64,000 nt of DNA from Pyricularia pennisetigena (lineage: Eukaryota; Ascomycota; Sordariomycetes; Magnaporthales; Pyriculariaceae). The stretch lies in assembly GCF_004337985.1 (NCBI RefSeq), contig NC_043743.1:1327366-1391365 (forward strand), written 5' to 3'. Both the position numbers and the translations under genes were made by a program. Under the pieces are notes generated by a model. It saw nothing but the letters and a program-made list of their open reading frames with translations, was not told the DNA's origin and searched no databases. Positions 36,927-47,132 of the stretch are shown one piece after another; within the stretch, counting starts at the first letter, position 1, and every line of letters begins with the position of its first letter.

Positions 36927-39263
36927 ATGATCCGTTCTCGAAAGAGGAAAACAGATCATTCCTCTGCACAGTTGCGGCAGGGTGTTGAAGCCGGCCGGTC
37001 CAGAAGACTAAACATCGAAAGGATCACCAAGGGCGATTCGAGCCATCAGATAGTCCTAGGCCTCGGCAGGGCCTCATTCACAAAGTCGGATTCGCCAGGG
37101 AAGGTCGGGCAATGGTTCGGTTTCCAGACGTATTCTACATACATGTATTAGTGACTGCATTTCAAGATTTACTGACCGCTCAGGTATTTATTTAGTGTAT
37201 CTGACCAGGTATACAGCCCCAAAGGCCGGAGATGGTACGCACGCAAGTCCCTGCCGGGGACGTCAAAGACAGACCTCAAGCAAGATATGCTGCAGCAAGA
37301 CCACATTAGCTTCATCAACGAGATCGAGCACCTACGGTTGTTGCGCCACAGGCACATTGCCAGACTTGCTGGAAGCTACACCGACGTGGAGGGGATCGCC
37401 TACCTCATGGAACCCGTCTCCGACACCACCCTCGACATGTTTCTCGAGGGGCAACTCGACCATGACGCCCGCATCCTGCTTCGGCAGTCGTTTGGATGCC
37501 TTGCTGCTGCTCTTGGTCACATACACGGCCACTCCCTCCACATCGAGCAGCTTTCCAGCGGCAACATCTCTGTGCATCGCGGCAAGCTCTTCATCGGAGG
37601 CTTTGGCGCGCTGGTGCAGAACCCCAAAGAGAGCGCGTACGCTGCTCCTGAGACAAGGGGAGTGTGTGACGTGGATGGGTCTTCAAGGGACGTGTGGGCG
37701 CTCGGTGTGATCTATCTGGAGATCCTGATGCGGCTCCATGGAATGCGGCCCAGCGAGTTCCGCTATTGGGTCCACATATACAGCCAAGAGGCATATGGCA
37801 CGGACAAAGAAGACAGTCTCGTCGACTGTGTAGATAAGTTCATGACATTTGTGGAAGGCCAAGGCAGGCCTCGATATCAAGGGGCAACAGCGTGGACGTC
37901 GGCTCTTCTGCGAGAGGAGCCAAACAAGCGGCCGGACTGCCAGGCACTGCTGCAAAACATCCTGGATTCACGGTATTCGACGGAGTTCTGCTGTCCGGAA
38001 TGTCGTCGAGCTTCCGTGAGCAATACGCTACGCCAAAACAACAACAGTCTTGCCCTTGTCAAGGTTGGCCATGAGACTCTAAGAGGGCTTTTTGCATGCA
38101 TCCCATACATTGGTGCTAAGCTGCCGCACAAAAAATGTCACTCAAACAACAGCACCGCGAGCGCCAGGAAAGTTCGCATGGTCCCAGTGAGCGAGGTCAA
38201 AGGCCCAAATCATGACAACGCTAGACCTGGTCTCATCAGAGAAATCACCGAGGAGGAACTGCCCTTGACAAGAGCCACATCATCTATGATGCTTGGGTTT
38301 GTACGAGATTCAGAGGAATGGTCGCCCATCAAGACAAGTTTCGAGGCTCCGGCTGAGAGCCGCCCACTGTTCGCATCAGCCTATGATCTTGATGACCGGG
38401 CGTCGGCCTGTCTGCAGCATGGCAAGCCTGATAAAAGCAGCGAACTGTCGCCAATACCTTCTCGCTTCAGCACGCCGCCTCAGCCACATAGAATACCCAG
38501 AGAGACTTCTCCAGCGCCGCCTAAACACGATCCACCCCCAAGAGAATCAGACGAGGTCGTCGCTCAGAATCTCAGCCGCGGGTGCATCCACGGAGAAGCA
38601 AGTACTGTCCAAATCCACTTGGAAGAGGTACTTGAGCGTCGGCTCGACTCTAGTTGTGACGAGGCTTGGTTCAAGGCGGTTCGCGGCAACACCAAGGGAC
38701 ATGGCGACTGTGTACGCATTTTCCTCGAAATTGCAGGCAGCGACCTTGTCCACAGAGTAGAGCCCGCTTGGGGTCAGAGAACCGCGCTGCTTGTCGCGGC
38801 GGACAACCCGAATCTCGCAGGAGCAAATCTAGAAGAGCTCGTGGCTCTTCTGCTAGAGCACGGGGCAGATCCCAACGTGGTCGACTCGCGGGGAGATCAT
38901 GCCCTTGCGAAGCTCATACGGCGCGGTGGCGATACTTCGCGGACCATAGAAGTCATTGCCAGGTCGCAAGGTGCCGACCTCAACAAGCCTGCAAGTGGGA
39001 GTCTGGACAGCCCTCTCCATCTCGCAGTGGAGCAGGCAAATGTAGCTGTCGTATCGCTTCTGCTGCACCTCGGGGCAAACGTCGACCCCGTCAACGCAAA
39101 TGGGTTGACGCCACTGGAGGCTGTCGTGCTTCAGGTGTACAAAGCTCCAGGTTTGCGGGCCAGTCAGGAACAGGCAGAGATTTTGCAGACGCTGTGGGAT
39201 TTTGGGGCCAGGAGTGACAGAGTGAGGAGATTCTATCTCGCCCAAGAGGAGGGCATTGCTTAG
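36927..39263 (+). CDS. Pseudokinase with C-terminal ankyrin repeats
   Basis: The main exon (about 37196-39263) encodes a kinase-like fold followed by ankyrin repeats. Visible kinase features are the Y-A-R-K-S-L lysine (about 37230), a helix-C-like N-E-I-E-H-L, and Y-A-A-P-E for the APE motif. The catalytic HRD loop is replaced by I-E-Q-L-S-S-G-N-I (about 37542-37568) and DFG by G-G-F-G (about 37596-37607), so both catalytic aspartates are absent. A C-x-x-C pair (C-C-P-E-C) follows at about 37990. The C-terminal ~170 residues hold three to four ankyrin-like units (for example L-L-L-E-H-G-A-D-P-N and L-H-L-A-V-E-Q-A). An upstream exon from the ATG at 36927 supplies a glycine loop-like L-G-L-G-R-A-S-F. 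The acceptor is probably 37194-37195, but the donor is not certain. The partner or substrate is unknown. Confidence 0.72.
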
Positions 39264-39882
39264 GCAGGGTAGTGACAATATGTGTGATGGCAGTCTGTCC
39301 TTTGTTGATTTAGAATTAGTTGAAGTGCAAAGGCTAGTTAGTGAGTAGATCAAAGATGAAAAAGTCACCACCTACTTGGGTTTGTTTCTCCGTGCTTGTT
39401 TAGGCATTCAGGCAATGTTTGAAAGAAAACAGTGGAGAAGTGGGGGTGCGGGTGCGGAACGCAGACAATCGAAGCTTTGACGTCCACGATAGGCACAACT
39501 TCCTTATCACTCCAAACCAGGTATATATTAACATGTTTGCGTTTGCTGCACAAGTCTCAAACTTCAATGACATGTTGATAGTGTACTTCCCTCAATCTTG
39601 TTGCTATAATCTTCACCAGGATTGACTTGGAAAAGAGAGAGGATTGGTAGGTCTTTCCACCACGTCATTCCCACGAGACCACGTGACTACGCGAATGTTT
39701 ATCCCGCCCTCTCATCCCAATTTCATGCCGCCCTCTCTGCTGGAGCGCGTCTGGTCTTCAACATAACCACTCCAACTCGGACCAATCTTTAGTGGGAAAT
39801 ATTCTCAATAATCTCACATTAAATAATATCACAACGTCAAATCAACGACCTCTATCAGCAATCCACGCATCTCGAGCCCATC
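39264..39882. other. Intergenic region upstream of SUB1 gene
   Basis: No gene seen. It contains a CACGTG E-box (39680-39685) about 200 bases before the SUB1/PC4 start and an A/T-rich leader just before the ATG. Confidence 0.5.
39680..39685. promoter_or_regulatory. CACGTG E-box
   Basis: A palindromic E-box (CCACGTGAC) about 200 bases upstream of the SUB1/PC4 start. Such sites bind bHLH factors in fungi; occupancy is not shown. Confidence 0.35.
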
Positions 39883-40576
39883 ATGGCCCCAAAAATGTCA
39901 AGTAAGAAACGCGCTCGCGACGAAGAGGCGCAGTTCAGCGGCAGCGAGGCCGAGACGAGACCGGCACCGGTAAAGAAAGCCAAGTCAAAAGGCAGCAATT
40001 CTGGTGGCTCTCAGGTCGATGCAGAGGGTAATCCTTTCTGGGAGGTGCGTTCAACCAGCCTGGGCGCCTTGGCTTGCTCAACCTCCCCAACGACCCTCAC
40101 AAAGATGGTGACGTCGCAAAAACTAACAGGCTTATGAGCCTTTTCTCAGATTGCCGACAAGCGCCGGGTTGGCATCTCACAATTCAAAAAGATGGATTTC
40201 ATCAACATTCGCGAGTACTACGAGGCTGGTGGTGAAATGAAGCCTGGCAAGAAGGTACGCGAAGCAGCTTTGCGTACCCCGCTCTCGCATGGGTGAGAGA
40301 GCACAGGATTCTTTTGCTGCTCAACCTGCTAACAACTGTAAAACCCATCTTCAGGGGATTGGACTTACAGTGGATCAGTACACCGCTCTGTTGAAAGCCA
40401 TTCCCGCAATCAACGCCGAGTTGCGTAGCAGGGGTCACGACATTGTTGATGAGTCCGATGGCGGCGGTGCCCCAGTTGTCGCAAAGCCTGAAGGCAACGC
40501 CAAAAAGTCGACAAAGAAGCAGGAGAAGAAGGCCAACATCGAGGCGACAAGTGACGAGGGCTCTGGTGCCGATTAA
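39883..40576 (+). CDS. SUB1: Transcriptional coactivator SUB1/PC4 (p15)
   Basis: Three exons, 39883-40044, 40150-40254 and 40355-40576, total 162 residues. Introns have GTGCGT/CTCAG and GTACGC/TTCAG ends; the second has a TGCTAAC branch site at 40327-40333. The N-terminal ~45 residues are Lys/Ser/Glu-rich with a nuclear-signal-like K-K-R-A-R. The PC4 fold spans about residues 52-112: F-W-E-I, then R-R-V-G-I-S-Q-F-K (single-strand DNA binding strand), I-N-I-R-E-Y-Y, M-K-P-G-K-K-G-I-G-L-T, and a helix ending near the Pro-Ala-Ile stretch. The tail is acidic and lysine-rich. PC4/Sub1 binds single-stranded DNA and helps RNA polymerase II initiation and elongation in the nucleus. The exon joins fall inside the conserved core without breaking any strand. 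A T30 run follows in the 3' region. Confidence 0.93.
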
Positions 40577-40651
40577 GTTGCGAGCTTTGGAACCTAGGAA
40601 TTCCACTGCCCTATGATCTTTTGACTTTGCTGTACTAAAGGATGAAGTCTT

Positions 40652-40652
<1 letters not shown>

Positions 40653-40682
<30 letters not shown>
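40653..40682. repeat. Homopolymer T30
   Basis: A run of 30 T, 76 bases after the SUB1 stop codon, in the probable 3' untranslated region. Confidence 0.95.
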
Positions 40683-41034
40683 CTTGAGAATCTGATGAAG
40701 ATATGAAACTTGGCATGACCGATCGATGGTATTGATTACAAAGGGGCACGGCACTTTGGTTCTCGCAGGACTTTTGTAAATAAAAGTTCGTCTATCTCAC
40801 CCTGAAGTCTTTTCTGACAAGGGTGCAGAACAAGACATTTTCGGCGCCTGTATCGGATCGTCCAGCGTGAGGTGCCGGTGGCTTATGATTTCCGGTTGAG
40901 CCCCTGACTGCCGCTTTTAGTGCCCAGCCTGAAAAACCCCTGATGGTTAGATTAGCATACAACGTCAACCTCCCAGCCCCGCGGTTGTTTCCCTGGCATC
41001 ACATCCAGTACTACTCTGCAGCATGCATCAGCAA

Positions 41035-41167
41035 ATTAGCGTATCCTGACCTTCCCGACACGGAAATGTTGAACGCTCTCCCCCACATTCAATTGTGTTC
41101 TAAGAATACTTTCGCACATTAGCGCATGTTTACCTTCCCGACCCGGAAGAATGATCGCTCTCCCCCA
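41035..41167. promoter_or_regulatory. Direct repeat carrying two CCG-N3-CGG sites
   Basis: Two ~50-base near-copies (41035-41085 and 41118-41167) share ATTAGCG, ACCTTCCCGAC and CGCTCTCCCCCA in order. Each contains an everted CCG triplet pair: CCGACACGG at 41055-41063 and CCGACCCGG at 41038+100 (41138-41146). CCG/CGG pairs are the usual target of fungal Zn(II)2Cys6 factors. The repeats lie 460-600 bases before the start of the GMC oxidoreductase, so they are candidates for its control. Confidence 0.5.
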
Positions 41168-41630
41168 AGATGGGCGTTGAGATGCGACCAAAGCTGTCGG
41201 GAAGATCGCCGTTCGTTCGTGACCGCGCGTCGTAGCGAAATCTAGTCTCGGGTGGCAAAAGGCCCCTTACTCATCGCGGGAGTTGCGCGCTTGCGTCTGT
41301 GTTTCCGCGGCAAAACTGAGATTGCTTTCACTAGCCATCATTCCTCTACCGGGCGGTTATGTGTCAGGCTCGGGATGGCCGGCTTGAGCGATCACTTCCC
41401 AGGTTCGCAAGGTTGCATCGAAATGACGACCTCGGCTAGCATTGATGGGGATGCTGGACCGGCCAGGGCTGCAGCAGATCCAGTGGATACTGCGGGAGAA
41501 TGCTTTACAATTGCCGATATATTTATTTATCTGTTGAGGGTGTTGCCCCTCCTCTGCTACGATAATTGTTTTGCATCCCATCCGCTGGATCCTGCCCACA
41601 AAGACAATTCTGCTCCTACCAAGAGTCACA

Positions 41631-43571
41631 ATGAAGCTCCCGCAGTTATTGGGCCAGCTGTGCCTCTCGTTCACACTGGCTGCTGCCGTGGACTTGACTG
41701 GTTATGAGTACATTGTGGTCGGGTCAGGGGCTGGTGGCGGTCCGCTGGCCGTACGCCTTGCCATGGCCGGCAAGAAGACGCTGCTGCTCGAAGCAGGTGA
41801 CGACCAAGGCGCAAGCCACAACTACACCGTCCCAGCATATCACTCCCGCGCGAGCGAAGACGACGCCATGAGCTGGGACTTTTTCGTGCGCAACTATGCC
41901 GACGAAGCCCAGCAGGCTCGCAACTTCAAGACGACGTACGAGACCCCCGACGGGGGCGAGTACACTGGCCTGAACCCTCCCGCCGGTTCCAAGATGAAGG
42001 GCGTCCTCTACCCGCGGACCGGTACCCTCGGCGGATGCACGGCGCACAACGCCATGGTCACCATCTATCCGTTCCGCTCCGACTTTGACGACATAGCACG
42101 CCTCACGGGCGACGATTCATGGTCGGCCGGTAACATGCGCAAGTACTTTGTCAAAATGGAGGAGAACCGCCACCTCCTCCCGGACAAGGCGGGCCATGGA
42201 TACTCGGGATGGTTGACCACCCAAACCGCTCCTCTGACCATCGCCCTGGGCGACCCACAGCTCCTGGGCTTCTTTGTGGGCGGTGCAGCTGCGCTCACGT
42301 CCTGGTCGACGAACCTGGTCTTCAATCTCGCAACCCTCTTCGCCGGCGACGCGAACGAGGACTCGGCCCTGCGCGACAGTAGACCCGGCAACTACCAGGT
42401 CCCTCTGTCGACGCGCGATGGCGCCCGCGTCAGCTCGCGCGACTTCATCGTTGCGGTTCGCGACGCCAAGAATCCCGACGGGAGCAAGATGTACCCGCTC
42501 GACGTCCGCACCGACGCCTTTGTCACCAAGGTCTTGTTCGACAACAGCACCACGTCCCCAAGGGCCACCGGTGTCGAGTTTCTCGATGGCAAGTATCTCT
42601 ACCGCGCCAGCAGGAGATCCAAAAACGCAGGCCCCGGCGTGCCTGGCACAGCGACAGCCTCGAGAGAGGTCATACTCGCAGGCGGCGCCTACAACTCGCC
42701 GCAGATCCTCAAGCTGAGCGGCATAGGCCCTGCGGCCGAGCTCCAGCGTCTGGCCATACCGGTGGTCAAGGACCTCCCGGGCGTGGGCAGCAACCTCCAG
42801 GACCACTACGAGGTCTCGGTGCAAGGGACGATGCCTTCGGACTTCTCCTCCCTCCGGGGCTGCACGTTCGCGCCTGAGAGCACCGAAGACCCCTGCCTGA
42901 CGCGGTGGGAGAATCCGATCCTGGGCAACAGGGGCATCTACTCGTCGTCCGGGTTCGCGACGGCGCTGTACCACAAGAGCAAAGAGGCCAAGGGCAGCGA
43001 CTGGGACGTGTTTGCGTTTGGCGGGCCGGCCGACTTCCGCGGCTACTTCCCGGGCTACTCGGTCAACGCGACGGCGCGCAAGAACGTCTTCAGCTGGGCC
43101 GTGCTCAAGGCGCACCCGCGCAGCGCGGCGGGGAGCGTCACGCTGCGGACCGCCGACCCGCTCGATGTGCCCGACATCGTGTACGACTACTTCAAGGACG
43201 GCGGGTCCGACAAGGACCTGCGCGCCATGACCGAGGGCATCCGCATCGGGCGCAACGCCCTCAAGCTGCAGCTGCTCGGACAGCCCCTCCACGAGGACCT
43301 GCCGGGGGATGACGTGCAGACCGACGAGCAGATCGCGACCTTCATTCGCGACACGGCCTGGGGCCACCACGCCTCGAGCACCTGCGCGATCGGGCGGGAC
43401 GACGACCCCATGGCGGTGCTGGATTCGAGCTTCAGGGTCAGAGGCGTGAGCGGCTTGAGGGTCGCTGATGCCTCTGTCTATCCGAGGATACCCGGAACGT
43501 TCACGGCCGTGTCGACTTATATGATTGGGGAGAAGGCGGCCGATGTTATTCTTGCGGGAGAGGGTGCCTAA
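41631..43571 (+). CDS. Secreted GMC-family FAD-dependent oxidoreductase
   Basis: A single exon encodes 646 residues. The chosen ATG gives a clear signal peptide (residues 1-19, M-K-L-P-Q-L-L-G then a hydrophobic core ending A-A-A). Just after it come the FAD-binding G-S-G-A-G-G motif (residues 31-36) and L-L-L-E-A-G. The GMC signature region P-R-T-G-T-L-G-G-C-T-A-H-N-A-M lies at about 129-143. The second GMC signature resembles G-A-Y-N-S-P-Q-I-L-K-L-S-G-I-G. Near the C-terminus G-H-H-A-S-S-T-C holds the catalytic histidine (about 579-580). The position of the second catalytic His/Asn instead reads P-G-T-F-T-A-V-S. Such enzymes oxidise alcohols, sugars or aryl alcohols, often with H2O2 release; the substrate cannot be read from the sequence. 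GC content and third-position bias are high compared with its surroundings. Confidence 0.92.
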   Translation: MKLPQLLGQLCLSFTLAAAVDLTGYEYIVVGSGAGGGPLAVRLAMAGKKTLLLEAGDDQGASHNYTVPAYHSRASEDDAMSWDFFVRNYADEAQQARNFKTTYETPDGGEYTGLNPPAGSKMKGVLYPRTGTLGGCTAHNAMVTIYPFRSDFDDIARLTGDDSWSAGNMRKYFVKMEENRHLLPDKAGHGYSGWLTTQTAPLTIALGDPQLLGFFVGGAAALTSWSTNLVFNLATLFAGDANEDSALRDSRPGNYQVPLSTRDGARVSSRDFIVAVRDAKNPDGSKMYPLDVRTDAFVTKVLFDNSTTSPRATGVEFLDGKYLYRASRRSKNAGPGVPGTATASREVILAGGAYNSPQILKLSGIGPAAELQRLAIPVVKDLPGVGSNLQDHYEVSVQGTMPSDFSSLRGCTFAPESTEDPCLTRWENPILGNRGIYSSSGFATALYHKSKEAKGSDWDVFAFGGPADFRGYFPGYSVNATARKNVFSWAVLKAHPRSAAGSVTLRTADPLDVPDIVYDYFKDGGSDKDLRAMTEGIRIGRNALKLQLLGQPLHEDLPGDDVQTDEQIATFIRDTAWGHHASSTCAIGRDDDPMAVLDSSFRVRGVSGLRVADASVYPRIPGTFTAVSTYMIGEKAADVILAGEGA

Positions 43572-44134
43572 AAGAGGTATTTCAATCTGCCGGAATAGCG
43601 GGAAACAAGGTCCGAGTACATACTGCGAGTCTAGGATCTTTATTACTGGTATATATAATTAAAATGACTGTATATAGGCCGAGTCACACCGGGACGATTT
43701 GGCTCAATTTTATCCCCTTGTAATTAATAAACCAAATGAACCTTGTATTCTAACAATATTCATGTAAATTTTGCAAAATTCAACAGGAAGGATTTTCCGT
43801 AAAAGAAAAAAAGCTGCAAAAGTAAGGCTAGTGTACTTTGTTTGTTAGTTAGACAACTTCCTGAATTAGGGCAGTCTAAGTCAATCACCTAGACACTTAC
43901 CCTGCACCTACGACGACCAGCAAAATTTGGGCCCGCTTAAACCAATCCCTGCCTCAAAAAAAAGCCATGGAAAACACGCTGAAATTGAGAAGCTGTTGGT
44001 CACTTGATTAAACCGCGTCGCCATCTCTAGGAAGAGTAACCGACAAACCAACAAAAAAAAAAAAAAAAAAAAAAAAAAACAGCCCATGGCAGAGAAATGC
44101 ATCGCCTGCCCCCTCTCAAAACATCTGTCGGAAC
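43572..44134. other. Intergenic region with A27 tract
   Basis: 3' region of the GMC gene and promoter of the FMT1 gene. An A27 run (44053-44079) lies about 55 bases before the FMT1 start. Confidence 0.6.
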
Positions 44135-45883
44135 ATGCCCCTGATACGACCGGGCGGCGGCGCCCTGGGCTGGGCAGCGACGGCGGCCGCACGAAGTCGG
44201 CATGGACATCTCGGACGCTTCCAGCGGTCCTACTCGGCCAGAGCCTCAGAGCCGCTGCGAATCCTCTTTTGCGGCTCCGACGCGTTCAGCTGCGAGTCGC
44301 TCCGCGCCCTGGACCACGTCCGCCGCAGCGAGCCCCGGCTCGTCAAGTCGATCGACGTCGTCACTCGGCCGCCGAAGCGGACCGGGAGGGGATTGAAGGT
44401 CATTAGGCATGGTGAGTTTGTTTTTATCTTTTTTTTTTATCTGTCGACAACAAGGGAAAGGAAAAGGAAAAAAAAAAAGTTTGTCCCGCAACCGACTCAC
44501 TGCTGTACTGACACTTCTCGACTTAAAGCCCCAATAGAAACGCTGGCAACGGACCTGCAGCTGCCCGTGCACCCGTTAGACAATTTCCGCGGGTGGGAGG
44601 TGAGTTTTGAGAACAAACGGTTGCGAAGCGAATCAAATCACTATTAGATCCCATCGGCTCACGTGACAACCTCAAACAATAGCTTCCCCTTGTGGAAGGC
44701 GAGGCCATCAACCTGATAATCGCCGTGTCCTTTGGTCTTTTTATCCCTTCAAGGATACTCAAAGCTGTCAAGTACGGCGGGCTGAATCTTCACCCTTCCT
44801 TTCTTCCCGAGTAAGACCACCCAAGGGCAACGCCTGATTGATTGATATTGTATCATTCTTCTTTCTTCTCTGCATCTCCTGTATCAGCTTCATGACTGAC
44901 ACAACCCTCCCATCGATCCAAAAAGCCTCCGCGGCTCGGCCCCCATCCAATGGGCTATAATGCTCGACCGCCGACACACCGGCGTGACCCTGCAGACCCT
45001 CGACGACAAGGCCTTCGACAGGGGCCTGATCCTCGCCCAGACCCCACGGCCAGGCATCCCCATCGCGCCCGACGCCACCACGGCCGACCTGACGGCGCAG
45101 CTGGCGGCCCCGTCCGCGACCATGCTGGTCGCCGGCCTCCGCGCGGGCCTGCACGTCCCGCCGCTGTCGCCCCTGTCCGGCGACGCGCACGCCTCCCGAC
45201 CGGACTTTCACGCCCGCAAGCTGACAAAGCAGGACGCCGAGCTGCGGTGGGACGAGCTGCTGGCCCGGCGCTGGAGCTGCGACGACGTGGGCCGCCGCCA
45301 CAGGGCCCTGGGCCCGCTGTGGGGTAGGACCGCGTCGTTGGTGCCGCCGTCGGCTGCGTCCAGCGGTCTGCCGCAGCAGCAGCAACAGCAACAGCAACAG
45401 CACAAGAAGAAACGCAACGTGCCAACCGAACCCCAGCGCGTCATCCTGGAAGGCATCTCGCCGTTGCCCGACGGCCACTTCTCCGAAGCAGACGAGGCTC
45501 GTATCTGCGAGGCTGTGCAGCGGGTGGTGTCGGGCGAGCCGTCTGTAAGCGACGAGAAGCAACCGCCATGTCGCCAGCTACCCCTCAGCCTGCTCGCGGT
45601 CGAATGGGAGATGGAGCCGCGACAGGAGCGAGGCGACACGGCACGGCGCTACAAGACGTACTGGATTCCCGAAAACCCCGACAAAAGCAACGGGCGGGCA
45701 GTCTGTGTCTTGGTGGGCCTGCAAAAAGACGACGCGTCTGGCCCTCTGGTCGATTATGCGCCATGCAGGCTTGGCGTCGAGTCGATGAAGATGGAAGGTC
45801 AGCCCTCGAGGCCGGCGTTGGAGCTGGTCAGATATCTCGGCTCTCGGGGTCCGCTGCCGTTGGCTACAGCGCCGACCAACTAA
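44135..45883 (+). CDS. FMT1: Mitochondrial methionyl-tRNA formyltransferase
   Basis: Four exons, 44135-44411, 44529-44599, 44683-44810 and 44926-45883, total 477 residues. It formylates Met-tRNA with 10-formyl-THF to start mitochondrial translation. The N-terminus is Arg/Ser-rich, as a mitochondrial presequence should be. The formyltransferase fold starts at about residue 42 (R-I-L-F-C-G-S-D). The catalytic motif N-L-H-P-S-F-L-P-D-L-R-G (Asn151, His153) is split by the third intron. H-T-G-V-T and the downstream F-D-R-G (Asp about 190) match the usual catalytic Asp region. An insertion with nine consecutive glutamines (about 45376-45402) sits between the catalytic domain and the C-terminal OB-like domain. 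The last intron ends at AAAAAG/C, which gives the exact L-P-D-L-R-G join. The formal ATG at 44135 is the only one giving a presequence in frame. Confidence 0.9.
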
Positions 45884-46563
45884 GGTAGGGCGCCACTATG
45901 CATACGGTGCGTTCCAGCATATTATCAGGCCACCTACAGGGTCTACTAATTGGGCCAGATTTGTACACTAGTGTAATAACAGGTAACCAAAAACTGCCGG
46001 ATTGGATACCGGACCGGGACTTCAACGTCATTATCGTCGTGCGACATTTTCCATTTGCTGTGTTAATTATCATGCTGTCAATTCTTATCTGCATCAGAAT
46101 TGCAAGCACTTTTACATTGCTACTGGTTCCAGAGTTCCAGACGGTTATCAGCCAAAAAAAAGTACTTTACATTTGATTGGTCGTGTTTTTACGTAGCCGC
46201 ATAGAACCATAACACATCTTTGTGGTGGTAAATCGACGATGAGGCTCGGACTCTATACGGAATCCATCTCCCCCATTCTGCCAGTAAGAATCGATCATAA
46301 TGTCATAAACAAGATAATGAGAAAGCCCACAGATATCAGATCTGAAGGTCACAAGTACTCCCTCGCCCCAAATTCCAGGTACCGACCGGATTTGACAAAA
46401 TACAAAAAGGTTTTACAAAGCAACGACCGTTCCGTCCGCCAGGGAATGGAAGCCATACCGTCACAGGTTGTTTGCACATAATAATAGATCAAAGAAAATT
46501 CCCTTTTTAACGGGCGGAATCTCTTTTTCCGTCGTTGGCATTGTAGCATTGGCATCAAGAGAC
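45884..46563. other. Convergent 3' region between FMT1 and STF2-like genes
   Basis: Both flanking genes end here. No gene or strong structure seen. Confidence 0.55.
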
Positions 46564-47132
46564 TTAGAGATTCTTGGCCATCTTGTCCTCGCCGTTGACA
46601 CTGCCGTTGCTGGACGAGGTGTCCGTCTTGGCCAGGGTGTCTTCGTCATCAAGCTCGGCGCCCATGCTCTCCTCAAACACGGGCTCCGGCTCGTTCACGT
46701 CGAACTTTGTCTTGAAGTCATACTGGCCACTGGTGTAGCTGCTGCTATTTGACCGGCGGCGGGCATGAGCAAAGGTAAAGTTCTCGTCGAGAACTTCCTC
46801 GCCGGCGTTACCCCTAACCAACGTTATACAAGTCAGCCTTTGATCATCAAGAGTTTTGCGTTTCTTTTTATTTATACGTACCAGTTGGAACGGCCAGCAC
46901 CGTTCTTCTTAACCTTTTTAGGCTCGCAGTCGAGGAAGCCGTGCTTGGCAAAGTACTTCGGAATATGATCCTCTGGGAGAGCGGTACCGTTGGCGAGAGC
47001 AGCGTGGTTGCGGTTGTTGGCCTTGTGGGAGCGAGTCACTATGTACATGGGCCGAAGCGGTTAGCGTTTAAGCCATGTATCGTAATAACCATTACTTGCA
47101 GGAATTACAGATGGACCATAAGCCGACTTACT
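46564..47132 (-). CDS. STF2/TMA10-like small protein, start codon split by an intron
   Basis: Exons on the minus strand: 47132 (only the A of the ATG), 46882-47038 and 46564-46813, total 135 residues. The first intron (47039-47131) has a GTAAGT donor and CATAG acceptor; joining CATCA to TGACTCGC creates ATG ACT CGC, and yeast Stf2/Tma10 also begins M-T-R. The next part (S-H-K-A-N-N-R-N-H) and the core I-P-K-Y-F-A-K-H-G-F, K-K-N-G-A-G-R-S-N-W-G fit the family of small basic proteins tied to ribosomes, ATPase stabilising factor and stress tolerance. The C-terminal half has F-T-F-A-H-A-R-R-R-S-N-S-S and an acidic/serine-rich tail. The second intron (GTACGT donor, GGTTAG acceptor) splits a Trp codon. 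An unspliced start (M-Y-I-V-T-R-S) is possible but less like the family. Confidence 0.82.

Larger units (their letters stand above)
40577..41630. other. Intergenic region upstream of GMC oxidoreductase
   Basis: Contains a T30 run (40653-40682) in the 3' region of SUB1 and a pair of direct repeats at 41035-41167 (listed separately). No gene seen. The GMC frame is open from 41571, but the 20 residues before the chosen ATG do not look like part of a signal peptide. Confidence 0.55.

Noticed and set aside
42117..43370. 417-codon minus-strand ORF
   Set aside because: Antisense shadow of the GMC oxidoreductase; Arg/Val/Gly-rich composition typical of such shadows.
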